Origin: Candidatus Woesearchaeota archaeon | GTDB lineage: Archaea; Nanobdellota; Nanobdellia; Woesearchaeales; UBA10216 | DNA: 5,991 nt | Direction of reading: 5' to 3' | NCBI GenBank assembly: GCA_013331515.1 | Contig: DUGG01000011.1 | Span: 12,491-18,481 of the forward strand | Shown here: positions 1-5,689 of the stretch, one piece after another | Numbering within the stretch: position 1 is the stretch's first letter | Layout: each line of letters begins with the position of its first letter | Notes under the pieces: model-generated | Databases searched by the model: none | What the model was told of the DNA's origin: nothing | The model's input: only the letters and a program-made list of their open reading frames with translations | Translations under genes and position numbers: made by a program

Positions 1-136
1 AGCCCCCTGCGCCGCAGTCAGAGTCAGATGAGCACTCGGCCGTTACGTTTGGCTGTGGCAAGGGCTGCTGCTGGATTGTCTGGCACGCTGCAATAACAAC
101 TGCTGCGGTTATTAGAAACATTTCCAATATCTTCAT
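1..136 (-). CDS. Partial Cys-containing lipoprotein (N-terminal 45 residues; runs off left edge)
   Basis: Read from the ATG at 136 to the window edge with no stop, giving 45 residues. Residues 1-17 form a lipoprotein-type signal: a hydrophobic run (MFLITAAVVIAA) ending in I-A-A-C, a good lipobox, so Cys18 would be lipidated and the protein anchored on the outer face of the membrane. A Gln/Pro-rich linker follows (QTIQQQPLPQP), then a sequon (N30-V-T) and ECSSDSDCGAGG, the kind of disulfide-rich start seen in archaeal Cys-rich surface proteins. The mature domain lies outside the window, so function is unknown. An AAGGAGG sequence (139-145) precedes the ATG by only 2 bases, which is unusually close. 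Initiation at TTG codon 4 or ATG codon 6 is possible, though only ATG 136 keeps Lys2 before the hydrophobic run. A TATA box centred about 25 bases upstream fits a transcript starting almost at this ATG. It lies downstream of the 585-residue secreted protein on the same strand. Confidence 0.72.
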   Translation of the reverse strand, partial: MKILEMFLITAAVVIAACQTIQQQPLPQPNVTAECSSDSDCGAGG

Positions 137-157
137 GCCCTCCTTGCGGGTTCGTCT

Positions 158-165
158 TTTTATAA
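158..165 (-). promoter_or_regulatory. TATA box for the partial lipoprotein gene
   Basis: On the minus strand TTATAAAA lies in an AT-rich stretch, centred about 25-26 bases before the ATG at 136. This is the standard archaeal TATA-to-start-site distance, so transcription would begin at or next to the start codon. It suggests the lipoprotein gene has its own promoter, even if read-through from the upstream gene also occurs. Positional evidence only. Confidence 0.5.
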
Positions 166-221
166 TTGTTTCGCAGAGCATCACAGCAACGGGCAGAAAT
201 TATGGAACTTTAAAATATCGG

Positions 222-277
222 TTTTCCACCAGTGTTTCACGGTGGTATCTCTGTTGGACGATGTTGTTGGTGGAAAA
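222..277 (-). repeat. Nested inverted repeats with alternative pairing in the intergenic gap
   Basis: TTTTCCACCA (222-231) and TGGTGGAAAA (268-277) are perfect 10-bp inverted arms separated by 36 bases. A tighter hairpin is nested on the left: CCACC-A-GTG-TTT-CAC-GGTGG (226-245), eight pairs with one bulged A and a 3-base loop. In the minus-strand transcript the segment 222-231 can pair with either partner but not both, as in attenuators. The structure starts 17 bases after the stop of the 585-residue gene and ends 86 bases before the lipoprotein start. No T-tract follows closely, so a classical intrinsic terminator is not indicated. It may stabilise the 3' end or gate read-through. Confidence 0.5.
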
Positions 278-293
278 TGCTTTTTGCTGCAGG

Positions 294-2051
294 TCATCTC
301 GCAAGGAAGTTCCACCACGGCTTCTTTACCTTGAGTATTTCGCCTTTTTCAGCGTCAATGTGCGTTTCAATCTCAATTGAAACAGGAATCAGTGATAATA
401 TTTTCCCGGCCTTCTTTGCCTTGATGACATATACTGGTCTGCCTGATTCTTGTATTAGCTCTACATCGCTGGCGTTTACAATTCCGGTGCTTGACTCCGC
501 CTTGCTGATGGCTTCTTCCGGCATTACGGTAACCCGCTTTTTTTGGGATGGCTCTGGCATTTGCATGTACAATTTTGAGTTCTCAACGGATAACAGACCG
601 TCTTTGAAATAAGCAGCCGCTTTTGCCGTTTTCAGCACTCCCCGTGCCGTAACTGTGTCTGAGGTAACTGTTGAAAGCTGGTAGTTCTGTGGATGTGTTG
701 TTCCTGCTCGTATTGTTAATATTGTAATAGTTTCATTTTCTTCGGTACCTTGGCATTCTGCCCCAGTGCACGCGCATACTGCCGATGGCGGGTATCCCTC
801 CAGAATATTGCAGCTTGTTCCTTTGAGGCAGTTGAAGTAGCTGCAAGGTTCGGGCTTGGCGCATCTGGGCCCGAATTTCGGAAAGCTAATGCATTCCAGC
901 CCTTCGGGGCATTGCCAGTTCTGGCCGCATTCCTGCGCTTCAGGAAGGCCGGGGTAGCCTATTCCCGCATTTTCTTCAGATAGTGATTTCTTTTCTGGAT
1001 ATTCCTTACCGCCTGATAGGCACCTTACCTCAACTTTATTGAACGCAAACGCCTTCCCTCCGTAAGTGCCGTATTGGTATAGGTCATGCAGGTATGCAAG
1101 CCCTGTCATCACTTCCTGCCCGCATCCGCTTGGGAAAAAAGTATAGCCTGAAGGGTACTGGTAGGAGAAGGAATATTCCTCTCCAGGTGCGAAAGTTGTC
1201 TTGCTAAATTCTTCATTGTACTGGTTGACATTATTCATCTCATTATAGCCGAAAACAGCTATTCCGGCCTGGCTTAAAGTGACTGGCTGGCTTCCTTCAT
1301 TCTTGATTTTGACATAAACCCTGTCTGATTCGCCGGAATTGCCGCCTTCTGTGCTGAAAACCTTGCGTGCTGGCTCGTTCTCAACAGTTATCTCCTTTAT
1401 TTTGATTGGAAACTCCGCATTGCCATTGAGGTAATCAGCGCTGCAATCGCCAATGATGTTTGGGCAGTTTGAGCATGCCGGTGTTTTTGTGAAGAAATCG
1501 CTTGCATCAAAAACTTCGTTGTTGCATTGTTCTTTCCTAATCAGGTCAGTATCCCTTGTTACTATGACCGTGGCGGCTGTTGAGTTTATGCTTTCTGCCG
1601 CTATCTGGAAATAAATTCTATCAACCGTCTGGTCATCAATAGTGAAGTTGGTAAAGAGTTGGCTGCTGTAATTGAACTCCTTTCCGGTGTTGTTATAGGT
1701 CAACCCGTTACTTATCCCTGGAAAAAGCTTCTGTTGCTCGTTGTCATAACCTTCCAGGGAGTCAAAAAATGCCGGGTTTGCAGCATAAAGCGGGTTTTTG
1801 CCTTTTATCGTGTACCTTGCCCAGTAGCCGTCGCTGCCGCCATCAATGGACTTCCTTTCCCCTGTCCTGTCAAGCATGATATCTGCATCATATCCGCTAA
1901 TGTGGTGGCTCTCACCTAAGTTTAGCTCAAACTTGTCCACAAATATTTCTTTTTCCAGCTCTTGCGCAGCAACTGCCTGCATTGCAAAAAGCACGAAAAT
2001 TACCATTAAGGTTGCAGCTTTTCTCATCCATGCATGGCATACGTCTTTCAT
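294..2051 (-). CDS. Secreted Cys-rich protein with C-terminal PepSY-like domain
   Basis: 585 residues. A Sec signal peptide (hydrophobic core about 12-28, cleavage near AVA-A at 28/29) exports it; no other membrane helix is evident. Residues about 30-220 are a domain I do not recognise, with Cys176, 193, 196 and 203. Residues about 225-345 look like an Ig/CARDB-type beta-sandwich (VYVKIKNEGSQPVTLS, then FAPGEEYSFSY) closed by Cys310 and Cys344. Residues 375-433 hold ten cysteines in a knottin/EGF-like pattern. Residues about 506-577 resemble a PepSY domain: PEEAISKAES, then VYVIKAKK, then IDAEKGEILKVKK. Six N-X-S/T sequons (N120, 127, 135, 156, 439, 526) allow glycosylation. An in-frame TGA two codons before the ATG fixes the 5' limit; the ATG at codon 9 would give a shorter, conventional signal peptide. 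It follows the propeller gene by 28 bases with no clear promoter between, so co-transcription is likely. PepSY domains in other proteins inhibit or chaperone peptidases; here the role is unknown. Confidence 0.88.
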   Translation of the reverse strand: MKDVCHAWMRKAATLMVIFVLFAMQAVAAQELEKEIFVDKFELNLGESHHISGYDADIMLDRTGERKSIDGGSDGYWARYTIKGKNPLYAANPAFFDSLEGYDNEQQKLFPGISNGLTYNNTGKEFNYSSQLFTNFTIDDQTVDRIYFQIAAESINSTAATVIVTRDTDLIRKEQCNNEVFDASDFFTKTPACSNCPNIIGDCSADYLNGNAEFPIKIKEITVENEPARKVFSTEGGNSGESDRVYVKIKNEGSQPVTLSQAGIAVFGYNEMNNVNQYNEEFSKTTFAPGEEYSFSYQYPSGYTFFPSGCGQEVMTGLAYLHDLYQYGTYGGKAFAFNKVEVRCLSGGKEYPEKKSLSEENAGIGYPGLPEAQECGQNWQCPEGLECISFPKFGPRCAKPEPCSYFNCLKGTSCNILEGYPPSAVCACTGAECQGTEENETITILTIRAGTTHPQNYQLSTVTSDTVTARGVLKTAKAAAYFKDGLLSVENSKLYMQMPEPSQKKRVTVMPEEAISKAESSTGIVNASDVELIQESGRPVYVIKAKKAGKILSLIPVSIEIETHIDAEKGEILKVKKPWWNFLAR

Positions 2052-2079
2052 TTGTCATTCACGTTGATAATGTGCGCTT

Positions 2080-4209
2080 TTAATCGTTTTGCAGGTTAAC
2101 GCCGTTTATCTCAGCCATGTCATCAAGTCCGTTCATCTTTATCATGCTGTCAGAGATTGTATATAGGACGTCACCCATGTAAAGCGACCTCCTGACCGAG
2201 CTGGTCTGGTCGAAGTAGCTCTGCCTGCCGCCTTCGCCAATGTGTGTCACCCTTCCCTTGAGCTGGAACCCGTTTTCGGCATCCAGGTTGAACACGTATG
2301 CGCCCTGCCACGTGAACTCGCCATACGCGCTCGAAGGCACGTTCCCGTTGGCCTGCAAGTCGGGATTGTATCTCGTCCTGTCAATCTCGGCAAGCGTCAC
2401 CGGTATCACAAGCAGGCTTTTCTCCCTGCTGAACAGGAATGCCTTGTGGTCCCTGAGCGCTTCTGAGTCAGTCCCCCTGTCGCCAATGTTGTACTTCGCA
2501 ACCTCCTTTGGGTTTTCCGGGTCTGAAACGTCAAACAATGCAACCTTCAATCCTTGGTACCACGCAAAGTCGCCCTGCTCAGCCTCAACAGCATCTTTTC
2601 CTATGCCAATGATGTGGCTTTCATCATAAGGGTGCAGGTAGTCTGAGTATCCGGGTATCTTGAGCTTGCCGAGCACTTTCGGGTTGGTTGGCTCGCTCAG
2701 GTCAATGACGAACAGCGGGTCAACCTTCTTGAACGTGACCAGGTAAGCCCTGTTTCCCATGAACCTCGCGGAGTAGATGCTTTCCTCGGGAGCAAGGTCC
2801 TCGACTGAGCCGACAGTGTCAAGCTCACTGTCAAGCACGTAAACGTGGTTTTGGGATGTCCGGTCCCATGAGTTGCCGGTGGTGGTTGCCATCCTGAAAT
2901 TGCCTTCATGCTCGTCCATTGAGAACTGGTTCAGGACGCGGCCGGGGACGCTTCCCTCTGCCCGGTATTCAATTGAGCTGTCGCTTATTGCTATCCTGTG
3001 GACGATTGTCTGCTCCCTCTGCTTTGCAATTTCCCTTTCAAGTTCGGCTGCTCTTTCGGCCATGCGCTGCTCCAGTTCCCTGCTCTCCTCCCTGCTGAGG
3101 CTGTTGGCATGCCGGTTGATTTCCTCACCAATCCTGCTGCGCTTTTCATCATTGTCCGCGTCAGACCTTTCTATCTCCGAGATGCTTGACTGGACAGACG
3201 GTGGCATGGAAGGTAGGATGACCTTTTCCATGATGTTGTCAAAGCTGTCAAGGTTGTTCAGCTTTGTGTACGAGATGTAGATGCTGCCCTCAGAGACATA
3301 CATGTTCTGGGTGCTTCCGGCAAGGAACGACCTGCTGTTATAGTCCTCGCTATCATCCTGTGTGTCAATTGCAAGTATGTTGACGTAGCCGTAGCTGTAG
3401 TCTGGGTTGTCAAAGTAATATATCTCTGTGGCAGGAACTTCCCGCACTTTGCCGCCTTCTGCTATGGCCGGGAGGGGGACAGGTCCGTCTCCATACGGCA
3501 TCTGCTGGTTTATGACGGCGTATGCGTAATCGCCAATCATCCTTGAATCATGGTAGTTGCCGGTTACAGTGATGTTCCTTATCAAAGCCGGCCTGGTCCT
3601 GTCGCTTATGTCATAGACCAGTATTGCAGTATTCACGCCTCCGCCATTTGGAGGTGCGACAATCACGCTTGCCATCTTCGCTGCGGGAGCCGTGGTTTCG
3701 TAAGCGTGGTAATTGTAGGCCTGCGCAAAAACAACCAGCCTGTCGTTGTTTACCAGCAGCCCCACAGGGCTACCCTGAATCTCAATCTCTGACACTGCCT
3801 TCGCTTGCTCTGCCGGGTAGGCATCGACAATGGCAACTTTGTTTCCACTTACGGCATAGATGTGCCTGCCGTCATTCTTCACTATGTCTGCCTCGTCAAC
3901 CCCGGAAACCTGTACGTTGGTCCCGGAATAGTCTGAAGCTGCTTGTGAACCCGTTGTGCCAGCTTCTGCCATGGGTGCAGCCATGCTTGATACTTTTGTC
4001 AAGCGGTTTCCATAAAAGCCAAATGAATAGGATGCCTTCTCCTGGCCGTTCCTGACAAATTCAACCAGCCCTTCGTAAGAAGCGAACCTCTTCGCTTCAT
4101 CATGCGATTTTTCCCCTGCTTGATTGCCAGTAAGCAAAAGCGCCCCTGTAGCAATTACGATAAGCGCTGCCAATAACGCAACCCCCGCTCCTATGTTAAT
4201 CCTGGGCAT
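2080..4209 (-). CDS. Membrane-anchored beta-propeller protein (COG4880 / Beta_propel family)
   Basis: 709 residues. One hydrophobic segment at about 7-28 after a short basic start is a signal anchor or uncleaved signal, placing the rest outside the cell; there is no lipobox Cys. The family signature is plain at 94-113 (YSGTNVQVSGVDEADIVKND), leading into the first blade. Further family-like segments are LNQFSMDEHEGNFRMATTTG (426-445), the stretch 479-537 with FMGNRAYLVTF and IDLSEPTNPKVLGKLKIPGY, FDVSDPENPKEVAKYNIGDR (559-578), and a closing blade near 674-698. A charged helical insertion, probably coiled coil, runs from about 338 to 400 (LEQRMAERAAELEREIAKQR inside it) between blades; I recall relatives with a helical insert here. 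Length is typical of the family. Biochemical function is not established; propellers usually bind proteins or ligands. The start is firm: an in-frame TGA directly precedes the ATG and AAGGTGAT lies at 4214-4221. It has its own TATA box and probably shares a transcript with the downstream PepSY protein. Confidence 0.95.
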   Translation of the reverse strand: MPRINIGAGVALLAALIVIATGALLLTGNQAGEKSHDEAKRFASYEGLVEFVRNGQEKASYSFGFYGNRLTKVSSMAAPMAEAGTTGSQAASDYSGTNVQVSGVDEADIVKNDGRHIYAVSGNKVAIVDAYPAEQAKAVSEIEIQGSPVGLLVNNDRLVVFAQAYNYHAYETTAPAAKMASVIVAPPNGGGVNTAILVYDISDRTRPALIRNITVTGNYHDSRMIGDYAYAVINQQMPYGDGPVPLPAIAEGGKVREVPATEIYYFDNPDYSYGYVNILAIDTQDDSEDYNSRSFLAGSTQNMYVSEGSIYISYTKLNNLDSFDNIMEKVILPSMPPSVQSSISEIERSDADNDEKRSRIGEEINRHANSLSREESRELEQRMAERAAELEREIAKQREQTIVHRIAISDSSIEYRAEGSVPGRVLNQFSMDEHEGNFRMATTTGNSWDRTSQNHVYVLDSELDTVGSVEDLAPEESIYSARFMGNRAYLVTFKKVDPLFVIDLSEPTNPKVLGKLKIPGYSDYLHPYDESHIIGIGKDAVEAEQGDFAWYQGLKVALFDVSDPENPKEVAKYNIGDRGTDSEALRDHKAFLFSREKSLLVIPVTLAEIDRTRYNPDLQANGNVPSSAYGEFTWQGAYVFNLDAENGFQLKGRVTHIGEGGRQSYFDQTSSVRRSLYMGDVLYTISDSMIKMNGLDDMAEINGVNLQND

Positions 4210-4213
4210 TCAC

Positions 4214-4221
4214 ATCACCTT
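4214..4221 (-). promoter_or_regulatory. Strong ribosome-binding site of the beta-propeller gene
   Basis: Minus-strand AAGGTGAT matches the archaeal anti-Shine-Dalgarno sequence and ends 4 bases before the ATG at 4209. With the in-frame stop immediately upstream it decides the start codon. Confidence 0.75.
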
Positions 4222-4241
4222 CCCGGACTGTAAAAGCGTCC

Positions 4242-4250
4242 TTTTATTAA
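4242..4250 (-). promoter_or_regulatory. TATA box of the propeller-PepSY transcription unit
   Basis: Minus-strand TTAATAAAA, centred near 4246, predicts a start site around 4219-4220. That leaves a leader of about 10 bases that just includes the GGTGAT of the ribosome-binding site. It lies in the 73-base gap after the regulator gene, so the propeller unit can be transcribed separately. A weaker CTTTTACA near 4230-4237 is an alternative. Confidence 0.5.
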
Positions 4251-4261
4251 TACCCGTAAGT

Positions 4262-4282
4262 AAGCTTCAATCGTGGTTGAAG
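4262..4282. repeat. Inverted repeat with shared 10-mer upstream of the propeller promoter
   Basis: CTTCAA (4265-4270) and TTGAAG (4277-4282) form perfect 6-bp arms around 6 bases, directly after the stop of the membrane-bound regulator and about 12 bases beyond the propeller TATA box. The left half begins with AAGCTTCAAT (4262-4271), which recurs at 4963-4972 ahead of the regulator's own promoter. This could be an operator for the neighbouring winged-helix protein or a weak 3'-end hairpin. Confidence 0.4.
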
Positions 4283-4924
4283 TTACCTGTTTCCTTTTCT
4301 CAATATGCCATCAACGACAAGGTAGGCTGCGATTGCAAATACCGCTCCGGCCACGAACCAAAGTGCAATGTTCGGGACTGCCTGGGCCATAGCTGTTCCA
4401 ACGCTTGTTGTGGCGCTCTCGTTTCCAATGCCCGCAGCCTGCCGTGCTGCTTCCTGCATGGCTGGGGCTGCAATGTCAGCCGCTTTTTGGGCAGAATTAT
4501 AGCTTGCAAATGTGCCCGCCTTCATGACCGTATTGTAAACCTGTATCGCAAACCCCGTGGCAGCTACAACTGCGACAACAGGCAGTATCCGTTTCAGCTT
4601 GTTTGCAAGCGTTTCAGTTACCGTGGCCTTTGGCGCTATGATGATATACCTGTTTGCCAGGCTGTAGTGGAGGACCTCCTTTCCTTTCTCAGAATAGTGG
4701 AACTCCCCGGCCTTTACAATGCCGCTCTGGAGAAGCTGCTTGAGATTGTAGTGCACGGTGGAAATGGCTATCACCAGGTCCTTGGCTATTGCAGTTTCAG
4801 TAGCGTGCTCCTTTGAAGAGAGATAGTCCAGTATCTTCCGGCAGATGTCATTGCTTACAATCTGTGCAAGCTGCTTTGCCTTGTCCTCCTCCAGGGATAC
4901 AAGCAGGAAATTCTTTGAAGCCAT
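4283..4924 (-). CDS. Membrane-bound ArsR-like winged-helix transcriptional regulator
   Basis: 213 residues from the ATG at 4924. Residues about 10-98 are an ArsR-type winged helix: ICRKILDYLSSKEHATETAI leads into the recognition helix region STVHYNLKQLLQSGIV (55-70), then a wing (EFHYSEKGKEVLHYSLANRY, 74-93). Two hydrophobic helices follow, at about 113-130 and 187-206, bracketing an Ala-rich loop of about 55 residues; the C-terminus is basic (RKGNR). The expected topology is DNA-binding domain inside, loop outside, tail inside, making a one-component membrane-tethered regulator that could sense an extracytoplasmic cue. An open extension to 5065 exists but is rejected: a TATA box lies inside it exactly 27 bases before ATG 4924, and the extra residues look non-conserved. 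GGAG lies 4 bases before the ATG, so translation may be leaderless or weakly SD-assisted. The adjacent propeller operon and the gene itself are the natural targets (inference). Confidence 0.87.
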   Translation of the reverse strand: MASKNFLLVSLEEDKAKQLAQIVSNDICRKILDYLSSKEHATETAIAKDLVIAISTVHYNLKQLLQSGIVKAGEFHYSEKGKEVLHYSLANRYIIIAPKATVTETLANKLKRILPVVAVVAATGFAIQVYNTVMKAGTFASYNSAQKAADIAAPAMQEAARQAAGIGNESATTSVGTAMAQAVPNIALWFVAGAVFAIAAYLVVDGILRKGNR

Positions 4925-4946
4925 AGCACTCCGCAGCCACAATCGG

Positions 4947-4955
4947 TATAAATAT
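4947..4955 (-). promoter_or_regulatory. TATA box of the membrane-bound regulator (leaderless start)
   Basis: Minus-strand ATATTTATA flanked by GG and CC, centred at 4951, exactly 27 bases before the ATG at 4924. The spacing predicts transcription starting on the start codon itself, and it is the main reason for choosing this start over the upstream ATG at 5065. Confidence 0.65.
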
Positions 4956-4958
4956 CCT

Positions 4959-4972
4959 TTGAAAGCTTCAAT
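4959..4972. repeat. Small palindrome between divergent TATA boxes; candidate operator
   Basis: TTGAA-AGC-TTCAA (4959-4971) is a 5-3-5 inverted repeat containing AAGCTTCAAT (4963-4972), the same 10-mer found upstream of the propeller promoter. It lies between the leftward TATA box (4947-4955) and the rightward one (4984-4993), so a protein bound here could affect both promoters. The ArsR-like regulator encoded next door is the obvious candidate, by inference only. Confidence 0.4.
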
Positions 4973-4983
4973 TCCGTTCGCAG

Positions 4984-4993
4984 TTATTTTATA
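4984..4993 (+). promoter_or_regulatory. TATA box for the short ORF / AK6-like kinase unit
   Basis: Plus-strand TTATTTTATA, with TTTTATAC centred near 4990, predicts a start site near 5016-5017. That coincides with the ATG of the 27-codon ORF, which would be leaderless, and leaves about 85 bases before the kinase start codon. Confidence 0.5.
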
Positions 4994-5016
4994 CTGATTA
5001 AAACAACCCTTCTGTG

Positions 5017-5100
5017 ATGGATTACATCCTTGAACCTGCCGATGGCGTGAGCGGCCTATACTCACTTTTCAACATAGTGCCTAAAATATTGGTGATTTAA
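5017..5100 (+). CDS. Possible 27-residue leader peptide abutting the AK6-like gene
   Basis: A 27-codon ORF starting MDYILEPADG and ending VPKILVI, with TAA at 5098-5100, one base before the GTG of the downstream kinase. The predicted transcription start (TATA box 4984-4993) falls on its ATG, so it would be translated leaderless. The kinase's Shine-Dalgarno GGTGAT lies inside its last codons, an arrangement that favours translational coupling. Composition is plausible for protein: acidic start, hydrophobic end. I recognise no family and the ORF is short enough to arise by chance, so it may simply be a leader. It could be a real small protein, a regulatory leader peptide, or nothing. Confidence 0.35.
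   Translation: MDYILEPADGVSGLYSLFNIVPKILVI
5091..5096 (+). promoter_or_regulatory. Ribosome-binding site deciding the GTG start of the AK6-like gene
   Basis: GGTGAT, a match to the archaeal Shine-Dalgarno consensus, ends 5 bases before GTG 5102. An in-frame TGA (5093-5095) overlaps it, so the gene cannot start further upstream. The overlapping ATG at 5100 is immediately followed by TGA and is not a start. Confidence 0.75.
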
Positions 5101-5101
5101 T

Positions 5102-5689
5102 GTGAAATTCTTCAAAACTATCGTTATCACTGGCACGCCGGGCACAGGAAAGACTCTTTTGGCCAAAAAGCTCTCACTTCTTCTGGATTATGCGTACTTT
5201 GACGTAAATTCATTCATCAAAAAGGCTCACATTTACATCTCATTTGACCGCAAAAGGCGCTCTTATGTGGTTGACGAGGCAGAATTGGCCAGGGAACTGG
5301 CAAAAGTGAGGAAAAAGGCCGTCCAAGAGGGCCAGGAAGACACAATTCGACAACTGTCGAATGAGCCCAATCGCCGCAGCGACCTGGGCATAATCTTTGA
5401 TTCCCACCTCTCTCACTTCCTGCCAGCCGGCAAGGCGGATTTGTGCATCGTAGCCCGATGCGGCCTTAAGACCCTTCAGAAGCGCCTGCAGGCAAGAGGC
5501 TATCCTGCTGCCAAGGTGCGGGAGAACCTTGAAGCCGAGATATTTGAGGTCTGCCTTTCAGAAGCCCGGGAGCTGGGCCACAATGTGCTGGAATTTGACA
5601 CCACATGTGCGGCTGCTGCCGATGTTGGCGGGCTTGCGGCCAGGATAAGGCGGTTGGTCTGCACTAGGTCCGGATTAGGTTCGCTTTAG
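5102..5689 (+). CDS. AK6/Fap7-type adenylate kinase-like NTPase
   Basis: 195 residues from a GTG start. The P-loop is GTPGTGKT (11-18), followed by DVNSFIK (34-40) and YVVDEAEL (55-62), where this family has its NMP-binding residues. FDSHLSHFLP (99-108) is the characteristic Asp-Ser-His-Leu-Ser-His block. VARCGLKTLQKRLQARGY (117-134) and KVRENLEAEIFEVCLSEA (138-155) match the LID-region Arg-Gly-Tyr and Glu-Asn-x-Glu-Ala-Glu pattern, and FDTT (165-168) ends the core. Family members transfer phosphate between ATP and AMP in the cytoplasm and, as Fap7, assist small-subunit ribosome maturation through protein uS11. Two oddities: residues about 70-95 look longer than usual, and the C-terminus lacks the family's common Asp-Trp-Leu-like ending. 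Residues 189-195 (RSGLGSL) and the stop are instead encoded by a tandem repeat. It is probably co-transcribed with the preceding 27-codon ORF and converges with the small winged-helix gene. Confidence 0.93.
   Translation: MKFFKTIVITGTPGTGKTLLAKKLSLLLDYAYFDVNSFIKKAHIYISFDRKRRSYVVDEAELARELAKVRKKAVQEGQEDTIRQLSNEPNRRSDLGIIFDSHLSHFLPAGKADLCIVARCGLKTLQKRLQARGYPAAKVRENLEAEIFEVCLSEARELGHNVLEFDTTCAAAADVGGLAARIRRLVCTRSGLGSL

Noticed and set aside
222..245. Intrinsic terminator for the 585-residue gene
   Set aside because: The hairpin is convincing, but in the minus-strand transcript it is followed by A residues rather than a U-tract.
2028..2051. Alternative start of the PepSY protein at ATG codon 9 (2027)
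   Set aside because: It would give a neat signal peptide (MRKAATL) but has no ribosome-binding site; the first ATG has a weak GTGA 8 bases upstream, so it was kept as the default and the choice remains open.
2873..3280. 135-codon plus-strand frame rich in Ser/Leu inside the propeller gene
   Set aside because: The composition is what the complement of the charged helical insertion would give; no start signals or family features.
4124..4816. 230-codon plus-strand open frame across the regulator gene
   Set aside because: It is antisense to two well-supported genes, Cys-rich and without domain resemblance; a shadow frame.
4925..5065. N-terminal 47-residue extension of the membrane-bound regulator from the ATG at 5065
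   Set aside because: The extension overlaps both divergent TATA boxes and the palindrome, does not resemble the family, and the TATA at 4947-4955 is spaced exactly for a start at 4924.
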